Positions 19,455-28,979 of a stretch of 64,000 bases of DNA are shown piece after piece. Source of the DNA: Unio delphinus. Its lineage: Eukaryota; Mollusca; Bivalvia; Unionida; Unionidae. Where the stretch lies: positions 496,001 through 560,000 of the forward strand of contig JAQISU010000246.1 in the NCBI GenBank assembly GCA_029339505.1. The letters run 5' to 3'. The notes below the pieces were generated by a model. The model ran no database searches and was not told the origin of the DNA. It saw only the letters and a program-made list of their open reading frames with translations. Every line of letters begins with the position of its first letter. Position 1 is the first letter of the stretch. The translations under genes were made by a program, and so were the position numbers.

Positions 19455-19984
19455 TTAATTACCAGCACCTAACATCAATTTACTTTTCATAGCCGATTTT
19501 ATCAAAAAGGAAGCCAATTTTTCTTTAAAAGATTTATCAGAAATAGCATTTAACGCATGAATTAATTTCACATCTGCTAGATGCCTGTGCTGCAGATTAC
19601 TGCTTTTATAAGATACATCATGAAGGTGACAGGCCTTATCAATAGCGTTTATTGGTTCCTCACCGGGTCGGGGATGATTTTGATCATTGAGTCTGATATC
19701 AAGTCTTGTTCCCGGTCCACAGTAGCTATATCCTGGAAGGTGCTTTTCTCCAGGGTATTTTGCCCATGGAGTTCCAGGGAGTTTAGTTAGCTTGGCTGCG
19801 ATATCACCTCCTCGTTTTTTTTTAAAGGTTCCTTGAGTTCCTTGGGTTTAGAAACAAATCTAAATTTCTTTGTACTACATTGTACGCATTTACCAGAAAG
19901 CGCTGATCGGTTATTTTTAGTTGTAATCGTCGTCAAGTCATATGTGCCAGTACGTTTTTTACACTTCACACAATATAGATCCAT
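19455..19984 (-). pseudogene. Zinc-ribbon / viral phospholipase A2 protein, split by a frameshift
   Basis: Frame one (19984 to about 19815) starts MDLYCVKCKKRTGT and has two CxxC pairs (YCVKC and KCVQC), a small zinc ribbon. Frame two (to 19455) has a PLA2 core of the parvovirus VP1u type: Ca-loop YCGPGTRLD, then a catalytic ACHLHDVSY with the His-Asp dyad, then an Asp-containing HLADVKL. Such PLA2 domains help virions leave endosomes, though here the role is inferred. The end MLGAG fits an adenain cleavage site. The frames meet at a T9 (A9 on the coding strand) run at 19815-19823. It starts 17 bp from the ATPase, divergently. Confidence 0.8.
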
Positions 19985-20001
19985 AATTTATATATAACGG
20001 C
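19985..20001. promoter_or_regulatory. Short divergent promoter with TATA-like core
   Basis: Only 17 bp separate the start codons of the PLA2 gene (minus) and the ATPase (plus). The gap holds TTTATATATAA, and both genes must share it or use motifs inside each other's coding sequence. Confidence 0.5.
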
Positions 20002-20667
20002 ATGAATATAATTGATTATTCAGCTACCCGACGACGGGAACCTATTAAACATCATGAAATGTTGCCGAATTCAATTAGAATGATTATAATCGGACCATCT
20101 GGAAGCGGAAAGACACAACTGCTACTTAATTTGATAACGAGATGGATGAAATGGAACAAATTGTATTTAATAGCCCCGAGTGTAGACGATCAGCGATGCT
20201 ATGAAGTGCTAAAGGATTTTAACAAGAAAGCAAAAGAATTTCAAATCGATGAAGATTTTATTGAGTTTATTACTGATATAGAGGAAGCCCCGAGCATTGA
20301 TGCTATTGATGGAAGTATTAACAATTTAGTGGTATACGATGATATCATGTTAGATAATCAAAAAAATCCTGCTAGAATATTTTCCCGAGGCAGGCATAAA
20401 AACACTGATGTGATCTATGTCACTCAACGGTACACACAAATACCAAAAGTGATCAGAGATAACTGCAATGTGTTGTGTGTATTTAACGGCGTTGATACTC
20501 ATACGCTACGAAATATTCATCAGACCTGGTGCAGCGGTGATATGAATCATAATCAATTTAGAAATTTCTTTAGTCACGCTCAGTCAAAACCACACGGATT
20601 TGTGACAATAAATTTAGCAGACCCTAGGACACGATATCGTATAGGACTGGATCAAATATTCGGTTAA
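20002..20667 (+). CDS. A32/FtsK-like DNA-packaging ATPase
   Basis: 221 residues. Walker A is GPSGSGKT (31-38) and Walker B is LVVYDDI (109-115). The region around 133-147 (GRHKNTDVIYVTQRYTQ) has the conserved Gln of the sensor motif. The protein ends IGLDQIFG. This is the typical length and layout of Polinton/PLV packaging ATPases, which pump the genome into the preformed capsid. The frame is intact. It is the rightmost gene, ending just before the right TIR, and a copy of its last codons sits at the left end. Confidence 0.9.
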   Translation: MNIIDYSATRRREPIKHHEMLPNSIRMIIIGPSGSGKTQLLLNLITRWMKWNKLYLIAPSVDDQRCYEVLKDFNKKAKEFQIDEDFIEFITDIEEAPSIDAIDGSINNLVVYDDIMLDNQKNPARIFSRGRHKNTDVIYVTQRYTQIPKVIRDNCNVLCVFNGVDTHTLRNIHQTWCSGDMNHNQFRNFFSHAQSKPHGFVTINLADPRTRYRIGLDQIFG

Positions 20668-20684
20668 CCCCAACTGAAAGTTTC

Positions 20685-20873
20685 AGCAGCAGAGAGGGTG
20701 AGTGACAACGACGTTGCGACATTTTATGATTCATCAACGAAAACGCGAATGCGAATCCCATGTTCACTGTCATTTTTTTTCTAGTTATTTCGCGAGAAGG
20801 GTCTAGTGTTATTTGGAGGGTATAATCAAAAATAAAAACAAAAAATGTTGTAGGATTCACCCTCTCTGCTGCT
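20685..20873. repeat. Right terminal inverted repeat
   Basis: 189 bp, complementary to 5163-5343. It contains a roughly 10-bp insert (TTTTATGATT) absent from the left copy. The outer end is followed by the target duplication GGATG at 20874-20878. Confidence 0.93.
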
Positions 20874-20878
20874 GGATG
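20874..20878. repeat. Right target-site duplication GGATG
   Basis: Matches 5158-5162; it immediately follows the element and precedes the resumed LINE frame. Confidence 0.9.
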
Positions 20879-21530
20879 CCCAAAAAAAGTTATATCCATG
20901 GTGCAGCATTTCCACGATGACATGCATGCACGAGTCCAGGACAATGGAGTGACATCTGAGCCATTCACAGTAATCAATGGCGTCAAGCAGGGATGTGTTC
21001 TGGAACCGACACTGTTCAGTATATTGTGTTCAGCCATGCTGATTAATGCTTTCAGAGACGGAGAGGCTTAATTTGGCATCATGTACCGTACATATGGGAA
21101 AAAATCCCAGGAGGCTTCAAGCGAAAACCTAGGTCATGACAGACAAAGATTTTGGATTGCTTATTAGCTGATTGCGTCCACAATGCTGGCTCAGAAGTCT
21201 ACATGCAAGGCAGCATTGATAAGCTCTCCAGCTCCTGCACAAGCTTTGGTCTCACAATCAGTACCAAGAAAATTGAAGTCCTGCATCAGCTGGCCCCTGG
21301 GAAGCCCTATGTTGAACCAAACATCACCGTCAACAGCCAAAAAGATGTCAGGAAGCTCAACCACTTTCACACACCACATCTCAGGAAAATCGTCAATATC
21401 AAGGTTCCAGACACTGATGTACTCGCCCAGTCAGGTCTCCCCAGCATCAACACCATCCTGATGCAGTGCCAGCTACGCTGGGCGGGACATGCTGAATGCG
21501 TGACAGACAACAGGCTGCATAAGATTACTT
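20879..21530 (+). pseudogene. 3' part of the interrupted LINE reverse transcriptase
   Basis: The frame continues from 5162 with KVISMVQHFHDDMHARVQD and VINGVKQGCVL, a classic RT motif region, then a stop near 21070. Later frames carry the C-terminal region and the thumb or linker segment (LAPGKPYVEPNITV, QCQLRWAGHAECV), which are typical LINE tail motifs. The copy is decayed by several stops. Confidence 0.8.
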
Positions 21531-21625
21531 TTCTTTTATATAAGAACAATTTTTTAAAAGTCTAACTTGGATATGACCAGCTTTGCCCAGGTCGAAAATT
21601 GCAACAAAGACATAGTTACCAAAAA

Positions 21626-22418
21626 AATGAATTATAAAACCGCAACTGAGATTGAGAGATTATCAAAGATAGAACCCAAAAAAATCAGAGACAGGTTTTT
21701 TGAATTAGAACGAGAAAACTCATTGGACATTGAACCACAACACACAACTAGATTTGACTTCATAGATTAACCAAAGACTAAAAAGTCCACCATTTAAGTT
21801 ACAGTTACGACTTTTTCAAAATGGCCGAAAATGTGTTTGCGTAAAATGGCGCTGTCCATGTTACGATTATTTATAATCTTGTAGATGATAAACGATATCT
21901 GTTTAGAATAAAATTTATCGTCAAACATGTTAGCCAAGAAGGCCCAATTTGTTAATTTTTGTGACAAAGTCAACCCTGTTAAGGAATATCGACGCCATAA
22001 CAGTGTTGTCACAACCAATAACAAATTTAAGCCAGGCACGTTTACCGGAATAGACAAACCATTATACTATAACGCGTATCCAATGTACGCGTGTTTTATG
22101 CACTGTACCGTTTAAAAGATCATGATATTAGTGATCTTAATATAATGAAAACAGGTACTTTATATTGAGTAGTCCAACGTGTCAGAGAACATTTTTATTA
22201 ACTCGAAAAGTGAAAACGGACTTTCAGAATCACGGATAAAAAACCCAGAAGATTCTCTTATCAACAAAGCTAAAATGAATGACTTTAGCAGTGTTAGAAA
22301 AACATTGGAGTTTCCAATAGTGGTTAAAGCAGTTAGAAACAAAATTTTGTACAATTCTGACAACTATCGTAGCACGGGCGCTCCAATAACGATAGTTGAT
22401 CATAACAGTCACGACTGA
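21626..22418 (+). pseudogene. Polymerase N-terminal remnant of an older related element
   Basis: Fragments in several frames match the N-terminal half of the polymerase at 15075: TEIERLSKIEPKKIRDRFFE, a FRIKFIV segment near 21905, TGIDKPLYYNAYPM near 22040, and an LEFPIVVKAVRNKILY...GAPITIVDHN block near 22300-22410. They are interrupted by stops and small deletions, and the polymerase palm is absent. The divergence from the intact element is far greater than that of the TIRs, so this is an older invasion. Confidence 0.75.
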
Positions 22419-22599
22419 ACTAAATCAGGAACAGAGTTTTCGCTGAAAGGAACAACACGATAATCCTATTATCGATGATCACCCTGTTTTCAGTGGATGT
22501 AGTTAGATTCACCACGATTGATTTATAGGAATATTCGAGCATCGAAGATTTCTCATGAATGCATTGCGGCGAGTTGGTGCCATACTAACACCCGTGTCA

Positions 22600-22800
22600 A
22601 TGTTTGTCCAGTCGCATAAACACACAGGATTCAGCGACGCTAATACACCTGGAGCTCGACTTGATGACTTGACAAAAACATCAACAAAACTAGGCGAGTT
22701 TCCGGTAAATGTGATTGATTAAGCGTGCCATACTCATGATATCGCTTACAAAAACAAAGATCTGCAACAACGACATATCGTGGACGTCAAGTTAAATCAG
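22600..22800 (+). pseudogene. PLA2 remnant
   Basis: A + strand frame reads like the PLA2 of 19455: GARLDDL..., then a stop, then ACHTHDIAYKNKDLQQRHIVDVKL, aligning with the catalytic HD motif and the following Asp of the intact copy. It is broken by a stop just before the catalytic segment. Confidence 0.7.
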
Positions 22801-22894
22801 CCGCTGAAGTCGATCAGGAATAAAAACATACAAGTATCAGCCGAAAACTGGTTGATAAGATCGGCGATGAGTGGTAAACTAGCCGATGGTTCAG

Positions 22895-23060
22895 GCAATT
22901 GTCGAAGATGATATTGGAGATATACATCAGTGATTAGCAAACTCGCGTATTCAGCAGGTGTCACTCGAGCAGTTTCCTCAGACTTGTTGTCACGACAGGC
23001 AATATTGAAAATTTATCTGCCACGTCCAAAAACAACACAGCTTGGACGGTTTTGGTAGCA
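22895..23060 (+). pseudogene. Integrase N-terminal remnant
   Basis: The segment ISKLAYSAGVTRAVSSDLLSRQAILKIYLPRPKTTQ (shown in short: SRQAILKIYLPRPK) aligns with the N-terminus of the integrase at 18494-19447. The catalytic core is missing. It lies on the + strand downstream of the PLA2 remnant, in the same relative order and orientation as in the intact element, but the whole pair is inverted. Confidence 0.6.
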
Positions 23061-23105
23061 GCACGCCAAACAAAATTCAGTAGACAAATATAGTTTTTCA
23101 CCATA

Positions 23106-23387
23106 TTACACCAAATACCTAGTTATCACCGGGTTGGGTTTGGTGTTGCAGAGGAACAGCCTCAGGCTCGGCCACCATTGCAGACAAGGGAAACAAGCAA
23201 TGAGGAGTGAAGTTCCTCGAAGTTTGTTACATTCAAGACATGTCAAAGCGACATTTTCGCGTGTGTAGCATAGACTATCATTGACTTTATCCACGGTAAA
23301 CCGTCGTGCGTTGTTAGGTAAACAGTACAATAGTATTATTCTGTTACTAGAGTCGCAGTGATTATTTTGTTCTTGTTTCAATATCAT
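23106..23387 (-). pseudogene. HNH nuclease remnant
   Basis: Minus-strand frame with EQNNHCDSSN, RRFTVDKVNDSLCYTREN and VALTCLECNKLRGTS, aligned with the C-terminal HNH of the polymerase fusion. The first cysteine pair has decayed (CDSSN for CASCN). It faces the integrase remnant tail to tail, as in the intact element. Confidence 0.75.
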
Positions 23388-23479
23388 GATAAATTCAACA
23401 TCAAGATCAAACTGGCACTATTTTATGTGTCTTCTCACGCATATCCAGCTAATGTTTTCTTTATCGACCCATATAATAT

Positions 23480-24010
23480 CTTTGGCGGAGCCAGTGGCTG
23501 TGGCTCTGCCATCGCTGTGTCATCGGCTTCTCCTCCACTAATGCGATCTCAAGTGACCGACCATTGGGGACTTTTATCAAATTTCCGCGGCGTTGTGTTA
23601 GGGATAATCTGTTTAAGTATTGTGGTTATTTCTGCTGTCAGTATTAGCCATTCGGTTGATTCTGAATGTGGTGTCTCAACATTGTTGCCTGCTCTTGTAT
23701 TGTTGTGTTCAGATGATTCCGATAATATATATCGCTGATCGCAGAAAAGTCAATGTCTGATATTATACCGTCGTTTAACCCCGCCGACAGTATAATTTTT
23801 CGTGATATATTTATACATGCTTACGTCGCCGCGTATTTTATGTGCTCATGTCATTTTTGACCGGCGCATGCAGATATTTTTCGCTGTAATATTGAGGATA
23901 CAGCGACGCCGACAACAACATCGATACTGATTCCAACCACGGGTGATAGCACATGCGTTAGTGATAACGTTCAGATTAACGTCCTTGTTGAAGCGACCAG
24001 CGAGGACCCC
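23480..24010 (-). pseudogene. Membrane-protein remnant
   Basis: Broken minus frames show a hydrophobic run GISIDVVVGVAVSSILQRK and a following helical part resembling the two-helix protein of 6613-7261, with ILSESSEHNNTR near 23720. The match is weak but supported by its position just left of the fibre remnant, the same order as in the intact element. Confidence 0.45.
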
Positions 24011-24239
24011 ACGTAAACAACATTGACGACGATTAGTTTTCTGATATTAGTTTGTTTTGTTGTATACTGTGTTTGTCAATGATTTATTGCAGCCTCGCAC
24101 ATGCTTGATTATACCAAACGGACTTTGTAGGATTCATGATGTTATATACTAAATTACCAGTTGAGGTGTTTTGGTGATGAATTCCAGACAACCCAATACA
24201 TTGTTGCGATTAAGTCTTTATCTGCTGTTTCCAATATGA

Positions 24240-24520
24240 ATATGCCTCCTGTTTTTAATTTGATTTAACACTACCGACATGGTTCCGGGAAATATTTCAG
24301 TTGAATGAATCCAGGGAAATGTCGTATATATCTGATATTGCCCAGCGCTAAACACGGAGAGCCTGTACACCCCGGTAACATCTGCAGTATGTTTGATGGA
24401 GTTATTTTGTTGTGACCATGTTACTGATCCAGACGCTTATCTGTATACCGCGTTGATGAGTGGAGTCGAATGAACAACATGATTTTGAATCTCTTTGATT
24501 TTTTCTTTAAATTTATGTGA
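24240..24520 (-). pseudogene. Fibre head-domain remnant
   Basis: Minus-strand frame GSVTWSQQNNSIKHTADVTG and VYRLSVF aligns with GSFEWSPTNNKLDITATVKG and IYRLTLV of the fibre-like gene at 7292-8242. An in-frame stop precedes it. This supports the head domain being a conserved unit. Confidence 0.6.
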
Positions 24521-24779
24521 GATTAACGCCGACGACTATTGCTATTCGCAAGAAATTAGTAGTAACTCTTCTTATGTTTCTGCGAAAATTGGTAAACGCG
24601 TTTACGTGATTGTTTTATTCAGATCTGATTATAGCCAATCCATCACATATTGTTATTATAGAGATCCTTATCGCGATGTTGTTGTTGTCCTCGTTTTTCG
24701 ATTTTGGCTTTCTCATCAAGTTGATTATATCGACCCATTTGATATTGATCGTCGTTAACCGTCCATGTTGATTCTTAAA

Positions 24780-25720
24780 AAAAAACCAACAACCTCATTC
24801 TTATCAATCCCGGGGAGGGTCATAAGATCAACAAATTCATCTCGTGTCGCATACGCTGACAGATCAATGTGACTGGGGCACCTGTGTTTAGCAGATCCTC
24901 CTTAAATATGTAGCGTTATAAACTATTAACCTGTATAAAAATGACTGTAATGTGTGACCTGGTATGCTTGATCATCTGCTTGTTTTATAATTTTCTCTGC
25001 AAAAAAACAGTCATATTAATTAATCTTCTCAAAATGTTCTGTCAATTTGTGTGCTATTGAATATAGCATTACAATTATTTCTCAGCTGCCTACTCTGAGA
25101 ATGAAAATAAAATCTCCCCAGCTTGAATTTTTGTTCTTTCTGTTTTGCACTATAAAATACATCAAAATTCGCCCGACTCCATTTTAAAACCAATATATGA
25201 TAATGATAATCTCAAATACCCTTCGATTATCTATTGTTTTTAAACTATCTTATATCTTTAACTTAATACAATTATTTATTTAAATAATATTAATCTCGTC
25301 TTTCCGTATTTGATTTATTCTTGTATCTTATTGTTTATCTCTGTGATCTTAGTTTTATCTTTGTAATCTTTACATCAAATTTCAATGTGTTCACCTGCCA
25401 TTTAATTACATCATCTGATGTTATTCCACAGAGCTCTTGCTATATGTTATTGACTTTATTCTATATTTTATTTGATTCTACTCCATACACGTCTATCCTT
25501 ACATTAGGTCCATTAACTGATCCTGTTATTTCTGTGAGCCTTCTGTTACTCATTACGATTTAGTTTTAAACACTGCATGGATCACTCAGTTGTGTGCAAA
25601 TTTCAGCAAGCCCAATAGTGCTCACGATTATTGGGTTTTGAAAGAAAGGAGACATCAAGAGAAATGCAGTTACTTATGTGCAGATCTTTTGAAAATATCT
25701 ACCATTATAAACTAATAGCA
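24780..25720. other. AT-rich insert of unknown origin inside the relic
   Basis: No homology to the intact element and no convincing gene; a hydrophobic + frame at 25321-25563 is compositionally driven. A 26-bp sequence near 25191-25216 recurs inside the protease remnant (25922-25948). Confidence 0.4.
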
Positions 25721-25722
25721 TT

Positions 25723-26214
25723 TTAAAAATGATGCCGTCTGCTGATATACTCAAACACGACTTCATACGGTGACGCTGATGACCTTAACACGGCGTTAAG
25801 TACAGCAAATACTTCTGGAACGCATACAGGTGGATCTGTTAACGTCTGTGTTGATAATGTTGAATACCAGATTGGTATGACACAGACGAAGCCACTATAC
25901 TGTAACATTCTTTTGGTGGCACCAATATATGATAATGATAATCTCAATTCTTATGAATCGAAATGAACACCACGTGGATGAACAGCGTATTCAACCCATT
26001 GAGTACCTGGACCAGAAAGGCCATCACGATTAATTATATCTGTTTCAACATGGTTTTCTTCTTCTTCTGGTAACTGACTACACATGACACACCTCTTGAG
26101 GATTTTTATGTTTAATCGCCGAGCATCATGAAGTAAATCAAAAGTGAGATACGGCAGCGAGAAGGTTACGTTCTTCCTTATAATCAACAACAATAAGGTG
26201 ATGTCTGCAATCAT
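25723..26214 (-). pseudogene. Adenovirus-type protease remnant
   Basis: Two minus frames align with the protease of 8244-9224: GPGTQWVEYAVHPRGVHFDS (catalytic His replaced by Gln), and IWYSTLSTQTLTDPPVCVPE, with the catalytic Cys region retained. They are separated by a short insert equal to the 26-bp repeat seen at 25191. Clearly inactive. Confidence 0.8.
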
Positions 26215-26324
26215 GCACTGAAACAGCAGACAAGATCTGTCGATGGACCATGTAGAGAATTAATGGAGACTGAGTTAGTACTATACTATTGGTGGAAAGC
26301 ATTACACTGTATTATACATAAGTA

Positions 26325-26783
26325 TTGAAGGGGGGACTATGGGAAATTAACATGCGAAATTTAACATGGGTATTTCCATTGTCCGTAGATAGTCCCAATC
26401 ATCTTTATAATTGTATCATTGTCCGTAGATAGTCCTAATCATACATAGAATTCTATCATTGTCCATAGATAGTCCCAATCATGGGTGACCGTGACGGTAC
26501 TGGACACTGGCAACAATGTTGCAAGTGGTTGTCATCAGTGCGGCGGAACAGTGTAGCTAACCTGAATACGCGCTACTGAAGAGACAAAAAGAAACATACA
26601 TAGAGACGTGGTTAGAGACATGCTTAGAGTCATAGACAGAGATATAGATATAAAACAAACACACGCAAAAGTACGAGTGTACACATTCATATACGAACAA
26701 ATATATCAATATGGTAACATAGAATATATATATTTAGGAGGCAATGGAGTGGCCCTGAAAAGGGTCTTCGTTTTTTTTTGTTA
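26325..26783. repeat. Left TIR of the second Maverick
   Basis: Complementary to the right end: GGGGGACTATGGGAAATTAACATG, subterminal repeats, ACCTGAATACGCGCTACTG, GAGACGTGG and GTACGAGTGTACAC have matches in order at 33300-31880. It includes a histone-type stem-loop at its inner edge. Confidence 0.7.
26751..26766 (-). terminator. Histone-mRNA-type 3' stem-loop, leftward
   Basis: On the minus strand GACCCTTTTCAGGGCC followed by ACTCC, preceded by AACGAA. It fits the metazoan replication-dependent histone 3' stem-loop (6-bp stem, TTTC loop) with one A-C mismatch. It lies 15 bp after the stop codon (26781-26783) of the leftward frame 26781-27011. Confidence 0.65.
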
Positions 26784-27229
26784 AGACCATTCAGTTAACA
26801 TAGAGGGCATCGCATGGATCTTTTTCTCTTCCGCAAACTCCGTCTGACTTCTGGACCGTAGATTAAGACTCACTGGAGACAGCCTCATTTCTCCACATTG
26901 ATCCTTCGTTTCAAAAGGACTGTCTCTGTAATCCAGGTAATTGTCCGTTATAACCGGACATACACGGGATAGTCCGTGTTGAGCAGCAATGAGGATAGGA
27001 GGTAGACGATTCTACGTTAGTCAAAATATTGTGACGAAAACAGATGAATGGAATGAAGTGAACAGCGGTTGCTTATAGTGGAAAAACGGGTCGAAACGGA
27101 TTGATTTATTTCACGAATCCTGGCATGCGTTATAATTTCAGTCACAGTGCGTAATCCAATCCGAAGGGAGCTGCCTGTAGCATCAGAATCCCTATATAGG
27201 TACGCTAGCTTCTGTACGCAGTGAATCAA
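26781..27229 (-). pseudogene. Unrecognised leftward gene remnant of the second Maverick
   Basis: Open minus frame 26781-27011 (77 codons, ending PSMLTEWS) follows another frame (27017-27229) in a different phase. No family is recognised. The significance is positional: its stop is 15 bp upstream of the histone-like stem-loop, as expected for a gene using that 3' end. Confidence 0.4.
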
Positions 27230-28146
27230 TGCGACATAGTTAGAACATGACGGAAATTAATAAGACAGTGAAATGCACCGGTTGTGGAGACGAGGAGTGA
27301 TGAAACAGCAATGGCTACTGTAAAAACACAATGCTACTTCCAGAAGAGAACGATTTTAATTGGGATTTAGCGGATTTTTTTCTCTTTTCAAGAATTTGTT
27401 CCGGTAAAAGCACCTTCGCCGATTCCTACTTACTTACCGTGCGTAGAGGATTTTAAAAAGGACAGAAAGAAGAAATGGATAATTTTTTTCAACAGAAAGA
27501 AGCAGAACAAGCTTTTTCCATTCAACAGCAACAGCGATAATAAGAGGTAACAAGAAGAAAACGACAGGAAGAAGAAGAAGCAGAGAAGAAACAAGGTCTA
27601 GGAGAGAAGGCAGACTGTGAAAGTCAAACGGTGACGGTACACATAGATATTTTAGCAGAGTTAAGGAGTGTGAAATAAATATATCAGACTTCTTTTATAC
27701 GACCCGAGAGAAAAGACCTTGCCGGGCCAAACATTCCAACCCTGTTCACAGTCACGCTACGCCTGAGATACCAACACTAGACATTACCAAATCATCGACG
27801 TCAGCAGGTCTAGAAGTAGGCCTTGGCCGAAACAAAGAGATATGCAGTCAAAGAGCATTACTTCACGTTCCTGAGTTTGTATTTTGCTTTTAAAAAAACC
27901 CACCAAACTCCCAAAATCAAACACCCAACGGTCATTTTCAGGGCCCACTCACCTATCTCGAAAATAGACTAATTAAATGTTTGCCAAAATCATGTAAAAC
28001 TCAAATCCCTTTTTTACTTGATCAACTTGTATGAGTGCGTGAGTGTATGTCCTTATTATTAAAAAAAATAAAAACCATGAATTCTTTTTCTGGTATATTC
28101 TCTGATAAAATTTACACTCTAATATCACAACACAAAACTTCTCTGT

Positions 28147-28147
28147 T

Positions 28148-28216
<69 letters not shown>
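28147..28216. repeat. (CT)n microsatellite
   Basis: About 70 bp of CT dinucleotides; the poly-SL frame over it is an artefact. Confidence 0.95.
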
Positions 28217-28219
<3 letters not shown>

Positions 28220-28339
28220 AATTTCTTCACTGTGCCAGGCTTTTCCTTCTCCTACTCTTCTTCTTTACTTTCGTCTCGTATTCTTTTTATTCTGAACATG
28301 TCTGGGTTTATCCTGTTCTTCCTGTTCGGAAACGTTATC

Positions 28340-28675
28340 TTGCTCATCCTGCTCATGTTGTTTCTTAGGACAGTCTGAAGACCAATGTCCTTTCTATTGA
28401 CGATGATACCTTGTATCTTGACATTTGTCTCTTTTAACACTTGTCTTACTTTGACGTTTTGGACATTTAGATATCTTACAGATATAGCAAGTATCTTGAC
28501 TTTTATCTCGAAAGGAGGCGGAGAAGTGTAAACTTTGAAGAAAACCTTTGTATGACATCTCGCAAAACTCTGATTCGAAGTACAATCTCTGTTGAATGTT
28601 CCGTCTTTCTAGTAGGGCTGAAAGTGAGAATATTAATTTGAGAGAACAAACTAACCCTTTATATAAGGAATACAC
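28340..28675 (-). pseudogene. CCHC zinc-knuckle-like fragment
   Basis: Minus frames contain [13 protein letters not shown] and, after a stop, KGHWSSDCPKKQ, a Gag-like zinc knuckle pattern in part. The remaining sequence is unrecognised. It may be a retroelement fragment within the Maverick, or a host-derived zinc knuckle. Confidence 0.35.
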
Positions 28676-28685
28676 TGACCTTCGG

Positions 28686-28690
<5 letters not shown>

Positions 28691-28769
<79 letters not shown>

Positions 28770-28789
28770 GCATTTATGCCCTTTACTTT

Positions 28790-28877
<88 letters not shown>

Positions 28878-28883
28878 TACTTT

Positions 28884-28975
<92 letters not shown>
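28691..28975. repeat. Three (TA)n blocks separated by CCCTTTACTTTCTT units
   Basis: TA runs at about 28690-28766, 28792-28872 and 28886-28976. The first spacer, GTCGCATTTATGCCCTTTACTTTCTT (partly shown), has a perfect inverted copy at 29054-29079. Confidence 0.95.
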
Positions 28976-28978
<3 letters not shown>

Positions 28979-28979
28979 G

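Larger units (their letters stand above)
5163..20873. mobile_element. Polinton/Maverick-like (Polinton-like-virus) integrated element, 15.7 kb
   Basis: Bounded by inverted terminal repeats beginning AGCAGCAGAGAGGGTGA and by a 5-bp target duplication. It encodes the Polinton hallmark set: rve integrase, family-B polymerase, adenovirus-type cysteine protease, A32/FtsK-like packaging ATPase and double-jelly-roll major capsid candidate. Extra genes include a PLA2 protein, a fibre-like protein and a helicase-HNH extension of the polymerase. Structural genes point left and sit in a compact array with gaps of 1 to about 70 bp. The replication module is on the right. Four frameshifts are present. It is best described as an endogenised virus or virus-like transposon of an invertebrate; exact classification (adintovirus, PLV or Polinton) needs a phylogeny. 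Confidence 0.93.

Noticed and set aside
18494..19468. Integrase start at 19468
   Set aside because: That start is GTG and overlaps the PLA2 stop; the ATG at 19447 keeps all domains and leaves a short gap.
28035..28295. Poly-SL open frame
   Set aside because: Arises from the (CT)n run.
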